Shown here: positions 9,542 through 17,180 of the stretch, one piece after another
How positions within the stretch are numbered: position 1 is the first letter of the stretch
Layout: the number at the start of each line of letters is the position of its first letter
Assembly (NCBI RefSeq): GCF_024305175.1
Contig: NZ_JAMWYY010000012.1
Location: forward strand, 1-62,090
From: Flavobacterium sp.
GTDB taxonomy: Bacteria; Bacteroidota; Bacteroidia; Flavobacteriales; Flavobacteriaceae
Direction of reading: 5' to 3'
DNA length: 62,090 bases
Notes under the pieces: model-generated
Told to the model about the DNA's origin: nothing
Databases searched by the model: none
What the model saw: the letters and a program-made list of their open reading frames with translations, nothing else
Translations under genes and position numbers: made by a program

Positions 9542-10529
9542 AATCTAATATTGTTTTGTCGAATTGCCCGCCGTTATTTAAAAATACGGTTTTTATGGGC
9601 AGGTAATGTAATTTGCCGGCAGGTATCCTGCCTTTAAGCCTCATATAATCTTTTTCGGTGGTAATTATAATCCTGCTTTCAGCAAGAGCTGTAAGCTCCG
9701 CTATTTCCCTTTCTGTAAAGTCATGATGGTCTGGGTAGGGCTTGATAATATCATCGCTACCCATTACATAATCGAAAAAGGGCTTGGGCTTGGCAATGCC
9801 CGCAACCAGTATATTTTGCTGCTGCTTTACTTCTGTTACTGCTATTTTACCCGTTTCAGAGTATACATGATCATCATAACCAATAGATGTAAAAAACACC
9901 TGTTGCGCTTTTAGTGGTTTTAGTTTTTTTATAACAGCCTCCTGCTCCTGCAGCGTTAAAGCACTCGGGCACTTAGTTACAACAATAACATCGGCACGCT
10001 TTGCCCCTGCCCTCCTCTCCCGTAAATTGCCTGCGGGCAGCAAGTAATCATCTGCATACAGGTCAGAATAAGCTGTCAGCAAAATATAAAAGCCTGCTTT
10101 CAGCCTGCGGTGCTGGTAGGCATCATCAAGTACAATTACATCCGGCTTTTCATTAAGTTCAAGCAATCTGTTTACACCATTTACCCTGTCGGCATCTACA
10201 GCAACTGTTATGTCGCTAAACTTAGTATAGAACTGGTAAGGCTCATCACCCATGGTTAAGGCAGTAGCTTTGTTGTCTGCCAGTACAAAACCTTTCGTCT
10301 TTCTTTTATACCCCCTGCTTAGGGTAGCAAGTTTATATTTGTCTTTCAACAGGCGAATTAAATATTCGGTCATTGGAGATTTACCTGTGCCGCCTGTACT
10401 CAGGTTACCAATAACAATAACAGGGAGCGAAAATGAATAGCTTTTAAACAAACCTTTGTTATAAAGAATATTTCTTATAGCAGTTATAAGTAAATATATC
10501 AGGGAAAATGGCAGTAAAATTTTTCGCAA
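9513..10529 (-). CDS. lpxK: Tetraacyldisaccharide 4'-kinase
   Basis: Phosphorylates the 4' position of the lipid A disaccharide precursor at the inner face of the cytoplasmic membrane. 338 residues; an N-terminal hydrophobic/amphipathic segment (about 1-20) fits membrane attachment, followed by the Walker A motif GNLSTGGTGKS at about residues 42-52 and a 'DDAYQHR' segment typical of LpxK. Its 3' end overlaps the purine nucleoside phosphorylase start by 29 bp. A terminator of the upstream lipoprotein gene separates it from that gene. Confidence 0.95.
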   Translation of the reverse strand: MRKILLPFSLIYLLITAIRNILYNKGLFKSYSFSLPVIVIGNLSTGGTGKSPMTEYLIRLLKDKYKLATLSRGYKRKTKGFVLADNKATALTMGDEPYQFYTKFSDITVAVDADRVNGVNRLLELNEKPDVIVLDDAYQHRRLKAGFYILLTAYSDLYADDYLLPAGNLRERRAGAKRADVIVVTKCPSALTLQEQEAVIKKLKPLKAQQVFFTSIGYDDHVYSETGKIAVTEVKQQQNILVAGIAKPKPFFDYVMGSDDIIKPYPDHHDFTEREIAELTALAESRIIITTEKDYMRLKGRIPAGKLHYLPIKTVFLNNGGQFDKTILDYVGKSTANG

Positions 10530-10559
10530 GGCTTTATTAATTGATATGTAAATATAAAA

Positions 10560-10583
10560 AAAGTGCCCAATATGGACACTTTT
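10560..10583 (-). terminator. Intrinsic terminator of the lipocalin-like lipoprotein gene
   Basis: Read on the minus strand, an imperfect AAAGTGTCC / GGGCACTTT stem with a 5-nt loop is followed by a T run. It lies just after the stop of the gene at 10611. Confidence 0.7.
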
Positions 10584-10610
10584 AAATTTAAGACAAATTA
10601 GTTTTTATAA

Positions 10611-11036
10611 CTATTCTCTTGTAAATACAGTTATAGAATTAAAATTTTGCCCACCCATTTCTTCGGTAGTACTTATTCTAAGTTCACTTCCAGTAAGCTT
10701 ACTGATTGTTCCTGAAATTGCATCAGCACCGGTACCTACGGTAATAGTGTTGCCACTTCTCGACCATGTATCTGTTTCTATATCAGTTTCACAGTCACTC
10801 CAGTGTGATACATCCCTGTAAACACCACCTTCAACAAACTCAACATAGTCTTTCTCACAACCTTCTTCGTGGTCATAATCAATAAATGCCTCCTGACCTC
10901 CAACAGCCGTACCTGTCTTAGAAAAATACCATTTTCCTTCAAGTGAAGCGCTTGATCCGCCTCCATCATCGTCGCCACAAGCTGTAAATGTCAAACCTGC
11001 AAGAGCAAGAGCAGATACCATTAATAATTTTTTCAT
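10611..11036 (-). CDS. Lipocalin-like lipoprotein
   Basis: 141 residues. A signal peptide with lipobox (LTFTAC, Cys at residue 20) is followed by a flexible acidic/Gly/Ser linker, which in Bacteroidota favours export to the outer surface. The body begins 'LEGKWYFSKTG' and ends with beta-strand-like repeats, the pattern of the short lipocalin-like family common in flavobacteria. Two further cysteines (near residues 59 and 78) could form a disulfide. Ligand unknown. A monocistronic gene with its own terminator. Confidence 0.75.
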   Translation of the reverse strand: MKKLLMVSALALAGLTFTACGDDDGGGSSASLEGKWYFSKTGTAVGGQEAFIDYDHEEGCEKDYVEFVEGGVYRDVSHWSDCETDIETDTWSRSGNTITVGTGADAISGTISKLTGSELRISTTEEMGGQNFNSITVFTRE

Positions 11037-11219
11037 AGTAGTAATGTGTTATTGTTAAGATTTTGGCAAACATAATAATATTTTTTTAATAACATAAAAA
11101 AAATTAAAATTTGTTTAAGGTTGAAACCAGCTTAATTTATAAATGTTTTAACTTGATGGTTAAGGCCTGTATCTTCTGGATTCTTTACTTTTATAGCTTA
11201 ACAACATAATATTAATACA

Positions 11220-11456
11220 ATGAAAAAAATTGTTTTTGCGGTATCTGCCTTTACGGTAATGGTCTTATTTTCATGCTCCTCTGACGACAGTAGTTCTAAC
11301 TGTGCTGTATGTACATTTAATCAGGAAGGAGTTAATATCTCGGAGTCTGTTTGTGAGGGTGAAAATGGTAATGCCTATATAAATGATGAGGACACTACTA
11401 TAGACTATGAAGAATACATCAGCAGCGCCGAAGATTCCGGTTACGAGTGTAACTAA
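11220..11456 (+). CDS. Small acidic lipoprotein, unknown function
   Basis: 78 residues. A signal peptide with lipobox VLFSC (Cys near residue 19) is followed by SSDDSSS and a short acidic body with five more cysteines (a CAVC pair, one Cys in 'ESVCEG', one near the end), which suggests disulfides or a small metal site outside the cytoplasm. A -7-like TACTTTTA and an A-rich region precede the ATG, and a terminator follows directly. I do not recognise the family. Confidence 0.65.
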   Translation: MKKIVFAVSAFTVMVLFSCSSDDSSSNCAVCTFNQEGVNISESVCEGENGNAYINDEDTTIDYEEYISSAEDSGYECN

Positions 11457-11464
11457 AATATCAC

Positions 11465-11486
11465 AACTGCCTTACGGCAGTTTTTT
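11465..11486 (+). terminator. Intrinsic terminator after the small lipoprotein gene
   Basis: 7-bp stem AACTGCC / GGCAGTT (11465-11471, 11476-11482), 4-nt loop, T run. Confidence 0.8.
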
Positions 11487-11487
11487 A

Positions 11488-11519
11488 TTGACTGTAACAA
11501 CCGCAAATAAGTATATTTG
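11488..11519 (+). promoter_or_regulatory. Promoter of the Nif3-family gene
   Basis: TTG at 11488-11490, a 21-bp spacer, then TATATTTG at 11512-11519. Both Bacteroidota elements (-33 TTG, -7 TAnnTTTG) are present at normal spacing, the clearest promoter in the window. Confidence 0.75.
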
Positions 11520-11543
11520 GAAACCAAACAAAAAAGGTTATAA

Positions 11544-12638
11544 ATGAAAATTACCGATGCAATTGCCCTTCTTGAACGTATGGCACCACTTGCTTATGCA
11601 GAAGATTTTGATAATGTAGGGCTGCTTGCGGGAGATAAAAACACTCCGCTTACCGGCATACTGGTTTGCCATGACGCAATAGAAGCTGTTATTGACGAGG
11701 CCATTACTAAAAACTGTAACCTTGTAGTGTGTTTTCACCCAATATTGTTTTCAGGGCTTAAGAACATAACCGGGAAAAATTATGTAGAGCGCTCTTTACT
11801 TAAAGCCATAAAAAATGACATTGCCATTTATGCAGTGCACACTGCATTAGATAACCACAAGCAGGGTGTAAATAAAATATTCTGCAAAGCGCTGGGGCTA
11901 ATAAATACAAAAATACTGGTACCGAAGGAAAACTACATCCGCAAGCTGGTTACCTATACCACACCCGAAAATGCCGATGAGCTTCGTAATGCGCTTTTTA
12001 ACGCCGGGGCAGGCAATATTGGTAATTATGAAAACTGCAGCTTTAACTCGCAGGGCATTGGTACCTACTTAGGAAACAACGAGAGTAACCCCGTGGTTGG
12101 AGCAGTAGGCGAATTTATTGAAAGCCGCGAAATTAAAATTGAAGTCACTTTTGAAAAGCACCTTGAAGCTGAAATACTTAAAACGCTTTTCAGCAACCAT
12201 ATTTATGAAGAGGTGGCTTATGAAATATACAGCCTGATGAACCGCCACCAAAATATCGGATTGGGTATGGTTGGCGAGCTTGAAACACCCATGGATGAGG
12301 AAGAATTCCTTATAATGGTTAAAGAGAAAATGCAATGCGGCGGCATAAGGCACAGTGCTTTTAAAAAAAAACAGATAAAAAAGGTTGCTGTACTGGGCGG
12401 ATCTGGCGCGTTTGCCATTAAAAACGCCATAGTAGCAGGCGCTGACGCTTACCTTACAGCCGATTTAAAATATCATAATTTTTATGAAGCTGAAGGAAAA
12501 ATAATACTGGCAGACATAGGCCACTATGAAAGCGAACGCTATGTAAAAGACTATATAGCAGGTTACCTTCAAGAAATTACAGCGAGTACCCCAGTATATA
12601 TAACAGAAACTGACACAAACCCTGTAAAATATATTTAG
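11544..12638 (+). CDS. Nif3-like dinuclear metal centre protein
   Basis: 364 residues, the long YqfO-type version of the Nif3 family with a PII/CutA-like insert at about residues 130-235. Metal-ligand motifs are visible: 'VCFHPILFSGLKNI', 'YAVHTALDN' and the C-terminal 'ADLKYHNFYEAE' with 'DIGHYESE'. The exact biochemical role of the family is unsettled; a hydrolase-type dinuclear site is inferred from structure. In many Bacteroidota the next gene is a C4 zinc-ribbon coiled-coil protein; here that partner (13336) is separated by an opposite-strand gene. Confidence 0.93.
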   Translation: MKITDAIALLERMAPLAYAEDFDNVGLLAGDKNTPLTGILVCHDAIEAVIDEAITKNCNLVVCFHPILFSGLKNITGKNYVERSLLKAIKNDIAIYAVHTALDNHKQGVNKIFCKALGLINTKILVPKENYIRKLVTYTTPENADELRNALFNAGAGNIGNYENCSFNSQGIGTYLGNNESNPVVGAVGEFIESREIKIEVTFEKHLEAEILKTLFSNHIYEEVAYEIYSLMNRHQNIGLGMVGELETPMDEEEFLIMVKEKMQCGGIRHSAFKKKQIKKVAVLGGSGAFAIKNAIVAGADAYLTADLKYHNFYEAEGKIILADIGHYESERYVKDYIAGYLQEITASTPVYITETDTNPVKYI

Positions 12639-12650
12639 GCAGAGCGTTTA

Positions 12651-13181
12651 CTATAAATTGAAAAGAAATACAAACACAGTAATAACCCCTACAATAAGGC
12701 TAATAAACAGGAACAATACAATAAGCTTAAAAAAGTAAGACTGCAATTTCATATACAGCTTATTTTTCATTTTTCGCGTTGGTTTGATATTCTTTTTGCT
12801 TGTAAATACAGGTATAGTATGCCCCATAGCTGCGGCACTGCTTTCAAGCTGTTGCAAACGCATTGCTGCATATTTGGGCAAGCCGCTTTTATCACCTCGG
12901 TATTTTATATCCTTTAAAGCCTGTACTGGAGAGTAATTTATAGTTTTGTTATAAGCTTCAATGCTTAATTTTATTTCGTCACTAACTGGTTCTGATAAGT
13001 ACCAATACCTGCCGGCCATATCAAGAAAGCCTGCATTATAATAGAGTTCGGCAAGCATATGCCTTGCACCCATTTCATCAGGGAAAACGTTAATTACATT
13101 TTTTAACCTGTTAGCTGCCTTTTGCTTTAAACCTGCTTTCAGCTCTTCTTTGGCTTTATCTAATTGATTCTGAAAGTGCAT
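12651..13181 (-). CDS. TPR-like protein with C-terminal membrane anchor
   Basis: 176 residues without signal peptide. Residues 1-70 are helical and TPR-like ('AKEELKAGLKQKAANRLKNV', then 'GARHMLAELYYNAGFLDMAGRYWYLS'), similar to small 'DUF6584'-type proteins as far as I can tell from memory. A basic stretch precedes a C-terminal transmembrane helix (about residues 150-174), so it is probably tail-anchored with the TPR part in the cytoplasm. It points against the genes on both sides and splits the usual Nif3 / zinc-ribbon pair. Function unknown. Confidence 0.7.
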   Translation of the reverse strand: MHFQNQLDKAKEELKAGLKQKAANRLKNVINVFPDEMGARHMLAELYYNAGFLDMAGRYWYLSEPVSDEIKLSIEAYNKTINYSPVQALKDIKYRGDKSGLPKYAAMRLQQLESSAAAMGHTIPVFTSKKNIKPTRKMKNKLYMKLQSYFFKLIVLFLFISLIVGVITVFVFLFNL

Positions 13182-13278
13182 AAGTAAATTAAAACAGTTA
13201 TGTTTCCAGTTTATACTGAAAGGTTTTGTTTTATCTGTAATATTTTTTTATCATTAGGTATGTTACGAAAAAAATCGC

Positions 13279-13286
13279 TAATTTTG
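13279..13286 (+). promoter_or_regulatory. Promoter -7 box (TAATTTTG)
   Basis: A perfect TAnnTTTG box 50 bp before the ATG at 13336. Confidence 0.6.
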
Positions 13287-13335
13287 CATTCATTTTATTC
13301 GGAAGAAAAACAAATATAGTTAAGTACTTACAAAT

Positions 13336-14115
13336 ATGGCTACTACCAAGGAAATAAGTGTTGAAGATAAATTAAGGGCACTTTACGATTTACAGTTAAT
13401 TGATTCAAGAATAGACGAAATAAGGAATGTGCGCGGCGAGCTTCCGCTTGAGGTGGAAGACCTGGAAGACGAAGTGGCAGGACTTACCACAAGGCTTGAA
13501 AAACTGAAAAGCGACCTTGAGTCAATTGAAGACCAGATTAAGGAAAAGAAAAATGCTATTGATGAGCATAAGGCTGCCATCAAAAAATACACAGAACAGC
13601 AAAAAAATGTGCGCAACAACCGCGAGTTCAACTCACTTTCTAAAGAGATTGAATTTCAGGAGCTTGAAATACAGCTTGCAGAAAAGCACATTAAAGAAAT
13701 GCGGGCTTCTATAGAGCACAAAAAAGAAGTTATAGAGCAAAGCGAGCAAAAGCTGGAAGACAGGAAAACACACCTGCAGCACAAAAAATCGGAGCTTGAT
13801 GCTATAATGGCAGAAACTGAGAAAGAAGAAAATTTCCTTATGGAAAAATCTGCTGAGTTTGAAGCGCTGATTGAAGAAAGGCTTTTAAGCGCTTATAAGA
13901 GGATTCGCGGCAGCGTGAGGAACGGCCTTGCAGTGGTTTCTATAGAAAGGGGCGCTTCGGCAGGTTCTTACTTTACCATACCACCGCAAACCCAGATGGA
14001 AATTGCCAGCCGTAAAAAAATACTTACTGACGAGCACAGCGGAAGGATACTGGTTGACAGCGTGCTTGCCGAAGAAGAAAGAGAAAAAATGGAACAATTG
14101 TTCGCTAAGTTATAA
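13336..14115 (+). CDS. Coiled-coil protein of the C4 zinc-ribbon family, cysteines lost
   Basis: 259 residues. Residues 10-180 are a long charged coiled coil. The C-terminal part has the framework of the C4-type zinc-ribbon domain ('YFTIPPQTQMEI...SGRILVD'). In the family the zinc is held by two Cys pairs in 'CGxC..IPPQ..' and 'C..CGRILV'; here those positions read GASAGSYF and TDEHSGRI, so all four ligands are missing. The fold may persist without metal. Usually partnered with Nif3 in an operon. Precise function unknown. A terminator follows directly. Confidence 0.88.
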   Translation: MATTKEISVEDKLRALYDLQLIDSRIDEIRNVRGELPLEVEDLEDEVAGLTTRLEKLKSDLESIEDQIKEKKNAIDEHKAAIKKYTEQQKNVRNNREFNSLSKEIEFQELEIQLAEKHIKEMRASIEHKKEVIEQSEQKLEDRKTHLQHKKSELDAIMAETEKEENFLMEKSAEFEALIEERLLSAYKRIRGSVRNGLAVVSIERGASAGSYFTIPPQTQMEIASRKKILTDEHSGRILVDSVLAEEEREKMEQLFAKL

Positions 14116-14121
14116 TACAAC

Positions 14122-14150
14122 AGCCCTCCGCTACGCGGGGGGCTTTTTTT
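14122..14150 (+). terminator. Intrinsic terminator after the coiled-coil gene
   Basis: Stem AGCCCTCCG / CGGGGGGCT (one G-T wobble), 5-nt loop, T7. Its place just before ATG 14156 argues against any upstream start for the hydrolase gene. Confidence 0.85.
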
Positions 14151-14155
14151 ACTAC

Positions 14156-14998
14156 ATGCAAAAGGTTCTTACCTATATACTCACAAAAAGTATCGGACTT
14201 TATATTAACCTGCTTGGCTACATAGCCCCTAAAAAGGCCAGTACACTCGCCTACAAGTATTTCAGTACGCCACGCGACGGCAGGCTCACTCAGGAACAAC
14301 TCCCCGATATACTAAAAGAAGCAGAGGCCGAAATGCTCACGCACGACCAGTTTGTGTTCCAGATGTATAAATGGGGCAATGGCGAAAAAAAAGTACTGCT
14401 GGTACACGGGTGGGAAAGCAATGCCTCCCGCTGGGAACTCTTTATCCCCTACCTCCTCAAAGACAATTACACCATCATTGCACTTGACGCACCTGCACAT
14501 GGCCTCTCATCAGGTCAGGAGTTCAATATACCCCGCTACGCCGAGTTTATAGATGTCATAGTGCGCAGCCTTAAACCTGATTTTTTAATCGGCCATTCTG
14601 TCGGTGGGGCTACAGCACTCTATTACCAGTCGCACTACCCTAACCGTATTATACAGAAAATGGTAGTTTTAGGCGCACCGAGTGACCTTAACACACTGCT
14701 TACCAACTATGCAGGCCTGCTTAGCCTGAACAGCAATGTATTTGTAATGCTTAAAAAACACTTTTTTGAGCATTTTAAAATTAAGATTGATGAATTTTCA
14801 GGCAGCCTGTTTGCTAAAAAAATAACCATTCCCGGGCTTTTGGCACATGATACAGATGATGAGGTGGTAAGCTATAAAGAAGGAAAAAAAATAGCCGCAG
14901 CGTGGCAAAACGCACAGTTTATCACTACAAACGGGCTTGGCCACAGTATGCACGATGACACGCTGTACAATCAAATCTGCGTGTTTCTTAAAGGCTGA
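14156..14998 (+). CDS. Alpha/beta hydrolase
   Basis: 280 residues from ATG 14156. The reading frame is open upstream to 14003, but that part overlaps the previous gene and its terminator. 'VLLVHGWESNASRW' is the oxyanion region, 'LIGHSVGGATAL' the nucleophile elbow GHSVG with the catalytic Ser, 'LLAHDTDDEVV' the acid, and 'NGLGHSMHDD' the catalytic His. The substrate is not evident. The N-terminal ~40 residues are hydrophobic/basic ('LTYILTKSIGLYINLLGYIAP') and could attach to the membrane. Expression probably starts close to the gene or by read-through. Confidence 0.88.
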   Translation: MQKVLTYILTKSIGLYINLLGYIAPKKASTLAYKYFSTPRDGRLTQEQLPDILKEAEAEMLTHDQFVFQMYKWGNGEKKVLLVHGWESNASRWELFIPYLLKDNYTIIALDAPAHGLSSGQEFNIPRYAEFIDVIVRSLKPDFLIGHSVGGATALYYQSHYPNRIIQKMVVLGAPSDLNTLLTNYAGLLSLNSNVFVMLKKHFFEHFKIKIDEFSGSLFAKKITIPGLLAHDTDDEVVSYKEGKKIAAAWQNAQFITTNGLGHSMHDDTLYNQICVFLKG

Positions 14999-15027
14999 CA
15001 CAGCCTAAAATTCACTATTTTTACAGC

Positions 15028-15852
15028 ATGGAAGACGAACTGAAACGGCTTAATAAATTTATTGCAGAAACCGGCTATTGTTCCCGCAGGGAAGCCGATA
15101 AGCTTATTGAAGAAGGTCGTGTAACGATTAACGGCGTATTGCCGGAGCTGGGCACAAAAGTGTCTCCGGATGATGAAGTGCGCATTGACGGAAAACTCAT
15201 ACGAGAAAAAACAGGGCGGCACACCTACCTTGCATTCAACAAACCGGTGGGTATAGAGTGTACCACTAACCAGGATGTAAAAAACAATATTGTTGACTAC
15301 ATTAACTACCCAAAGCGTATTTTCCCCATAGGGAGGCTTGATAAGGCAAGCGAAGGCCTTATTTTTATGACAGATGATGGCGATATTGTAAACAAGATAT
15401 TGCGCGCGCGCAACAACCACGAAAAGGAATATGTAGTTACGGTAAATAAACCCATTACCGACAGGTTCATACAGCGCATGGGCAATGGTGTGCCGATACT
15501 GGATACCGTTACCCGTAAATGCAAGGTAGAGCAGATAAGCAAATATGTTTTCAGGATAGTGCTCACGCAGGGCCTAAACCGCCAAATACGCCGTATGTGC
15601 GAATACCTGGGATATGAGGTTACAGCGCTTAAACGCATCCGTATCATTAATATTTCGCTTGATGTTGCCGTTGGGCGCTACAGGGAGCTAACCCCTACCG
15701 AAATTAAAGAACTTAACAAGCTGATAGAACCCAGCAGCAAAACAGAAGAGGCCAGCCTGCCAAAGAATGCACCTCGCAACAACAGCAAACCAAACCCTGA
15801 CAAAAATAAAAACACCAACCAGAACTATGGAAGTAAAAGACAGCAACGGTAA
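15028..15852 (+). CDS. rluF: 23S rRNA pseudouridine synthase, RluF-type
   Basis: Isomerises a uridine in 23S rRNA (E. coli RluF: U2604). 274 residues: an S4 RNA-binding domain (about 5-60), then the RsuA-family catalytic domain with [10 protein letters not shown] (catalytic Asp105), '[17 protein letters not shown]' and 'LKRIRIINI'. After about residue 235 comes a low-complexity Lys/Asn/Pro-rich tail, a common addition in flavobacteria that may bind RNA. The last 26 bases overlap the start of a mini-PhnA gene. Confidence 0.9.
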   Translation: MEDELKRLNKFIAETGYCSRREADKLIEEGRVTINGVLPELGTKVSPDDEVRIDGKLIREKTGRHTYLAFNKPVGIECTTNQDVKNNIVDYINYPKRIFPIGRLDKASEGLIFMTDDGDIVNKILRARNNHEKEYVVTVNKPITDRFIQRMGNGVPILDTVTRKCKVEQISKYVFRIVLTQGLNRQIRRMCEYLGYEVTALKRIRIINISLDVAVGRYRELTPTEIKELNKLIEPSSKTEEASLPKNAPRNNSKPNPDKNKNTNQNYGSKRQQR

Positions 15853-16036
15853 TATATTGAATGACGGCGATACTGTAACTGTAATTAAAGACCTTAAAGT
15901 AAAAGGCTCTTCGGCGGTTATTAAAAGAGGCACTACCGTAAAGAACATTCGCCTTACCGATGATCCTGCCGAGATAGACTGCCGCGTGAATAAAGTGGCT
16001 ATGGTACTCCGCACCGAGTTTGTAAAAAAATCATAA
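15827..16036 (+). CDS. PhnA/YjdM C-terminal-domain protein
   Basis: 69 residues from ATG 15827, which lies inside the rluF 3' end in another frame (26-bp overlap). The sequence ([20 protein letters not shown] ... [16 protein letters not shown]) matches the C-terminal SH3-like domain of the PhnA/YjdM family, formerly tied to alkylphosphonate use. The N-terminal zinc ribbon of full-length PhnA is absent. No phosphonate genes are near, so the family name should not be taken as function. Probably cotranscribed with rluF. Confidence 0.8.
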   Translation: MEVKDSNGNILNDGDTVTVIKDLKVKGSSAVIKRGTTVKNIRLTDDPAEIDCRVNKVAMVLRTEFVKKS

Positions 16037-16072
16037 AGCGCTGCTTCAAAAGTTTTCTTTACAGGTAATATT

Positions 16073-16151
16073 GTCATTCTTACGAAGGAGGAATCTCTTG
16101 CTAACCCAATAATTGAGATTCTTCACTTCATAAAATTACGTTCGGAATGAC
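16073..16151. repeat. REP-like intergenic palindrome
   Basis: Outer arms GTCATTC...GAATGAC and inner arms GAATCTC...GAGATTC make an imperfect hairpin over 79 bp, with a short insertion in the right arm. The core agrees with the common flavobacterial intergenic repeat 'GTCATTCCGAACGAAGTGAGGAATCTC' type (recalled, not searched). It lies between the mini-PhnA gene and the AraC gene and could end transcription or be spread by a REP-associated transposase elsewhere in the genome. Confidence 0.7.
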
Positions 16152-16174
16152 ACCTTTCAAATAAGTCCTTTTTG

Positions 16175-16182
16175 TATCTTTG
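16175..16182 (+). promoter_or_regulatory. Promoter -7 box of the AraC-family gene (TATCTTTG)
   Basis: A perfect TAnnTTTG, 17 bp before the ATG at 16200. Confidence 0.65.
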
Positions 16183-16199
16183 TTTGAAATTTGCATCTT

Positions 16200-17096
16200 A
16201 TGAAAACAGAAGGCCTAAAAGAATTTTATGAGCATAAAATGCAGCCACTTCCCGAAAATATGAATGCCACAGCTGGGCACTTTAATATTTTCAGGATAGA
16301 AGACTGCCTTTCCGGCACAACCACAATTCAATACGCCCGCCGTGATTACTACAAAATAACACTCATCAGGGGTGTTAACCGCTACCATTATGCCGATAAA
16401 AGCATTGAGGTAGATGGTACTTCTATGATTTTCTTTAACCCGAAGGTCCCTTATACCTGGGAACACATTTCGGGCGAGGCAACAGGATATTTCTGCATCT
16501 TTACTGAACCTTTTTTTACAGAAAAGCTGCGTGGCAGCCTTCAGGAACTGCCTATGTTTGCCATTGGCGGTAAGCCTTCATATATATTAAACCAGACTGA
16601 TGAACAGGCAATTGTAGCTGTTTTTGAGAAAATGCTTACCGAAATCAAGTCGGATTATGCTTTTAAGTACGACCTGCTGCGCAGTTACCTCAACGAATTA
16701 ATACACCTGGCACTAAAAACAGAACCGGCTTCTAATTTATATGACCACCCTAATGCAAATACACGAATTACATCGGTTTTTCGCGAGCTGTTAGAGCGGC
16801 AGTTCCCCATTGAGACACCACAGCAGCGCTTTACCATGAAATCGGCCCGCAGCTTTGCCGAGAGCCTGGCTGTGCATGTTAACCACCTTAACCGTGCAGT
16901 AAAAGCTACTACAGGCAAAACCACTACCACCATTATAAGTGAAAGGCTTGTAGCTGAAGCCAAAGCACTACTTAGGCATACCGACTGGAATGTGTCTGAA
17001 ATCAGCAACAGCCTTGGTTTTGAAGAAGCTTCACATTTTAATAATTTTTTCAGGAAACACACCTCTTTAACTCCATCACGATACAGGACTGTTTGA
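16200..17096 (+). CDS. AraC-family transcriptional regulator
   Basis: 298 residues from ATG 16200; an upstream TTG is too close to the -7 box. The N-terminal cupin-like sensor has 'YHYADKSIEVDGTSMIFFNP', and the C-terminal double helix-turn-helix covers about residues 205-298 ('WNVSEISNSLGFEEASHFNN' is the second HTH). The next gene, an SDR 84 bp downstream on the same strand with its own -7 box, is the likeliest target. Inducer unknown. Confidence 0.9.
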   Translation: MKTEGLKEFYEHKMQPLPENMNATAGHFNIFRIEDCLSGTTTIQYARRDYYKITLIRGVNRYHYADKSIEVDGTSMIFFNPKVPYTWEHISGEATGYFCIFTEPFFTEKLRGSLQELPMFAIGGKPSYILNQTDEQAIVAVFEKMLTEIKSDYAFKYDLLRSYLNELIHLALKTEPASNLYDHPNANTRITSVFRELLERQFPIETPQQRFTMKSARSFAESLAVHVNHLNRAVKATTGKTTTTIISERLVAEAKALLRHTDWNVSEISNSLGFEEASHFNNFFRKHTSLTPSRYRTV

Positions 17097-17148
17097 TTTT
17101 TACAAGTATTGGTTTGCCCTGAGCAATAAGCAGCATACAAGTTGCCCA

Positions 17149-17156
17149 TACCTTTG
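17149..17156 (+). promoter_or_regulatory. Promoter -7 box of the SDR gene (TACCTTTG)
   Basis: A perfect TAnnTTTG, 25 bp before the SDR start codon. Confidence 0.65.
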
Positions 17157-17180
17157 TATTGTAATTAAAAAACAAACAGT

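Noticed and set aside
14003..14155. Upstream extension of the alpha/beta hydrolase gene
   Set aside because: It would cover the end of the previous gene and its terminator hairpin; ATG 14156 gives the normal start.
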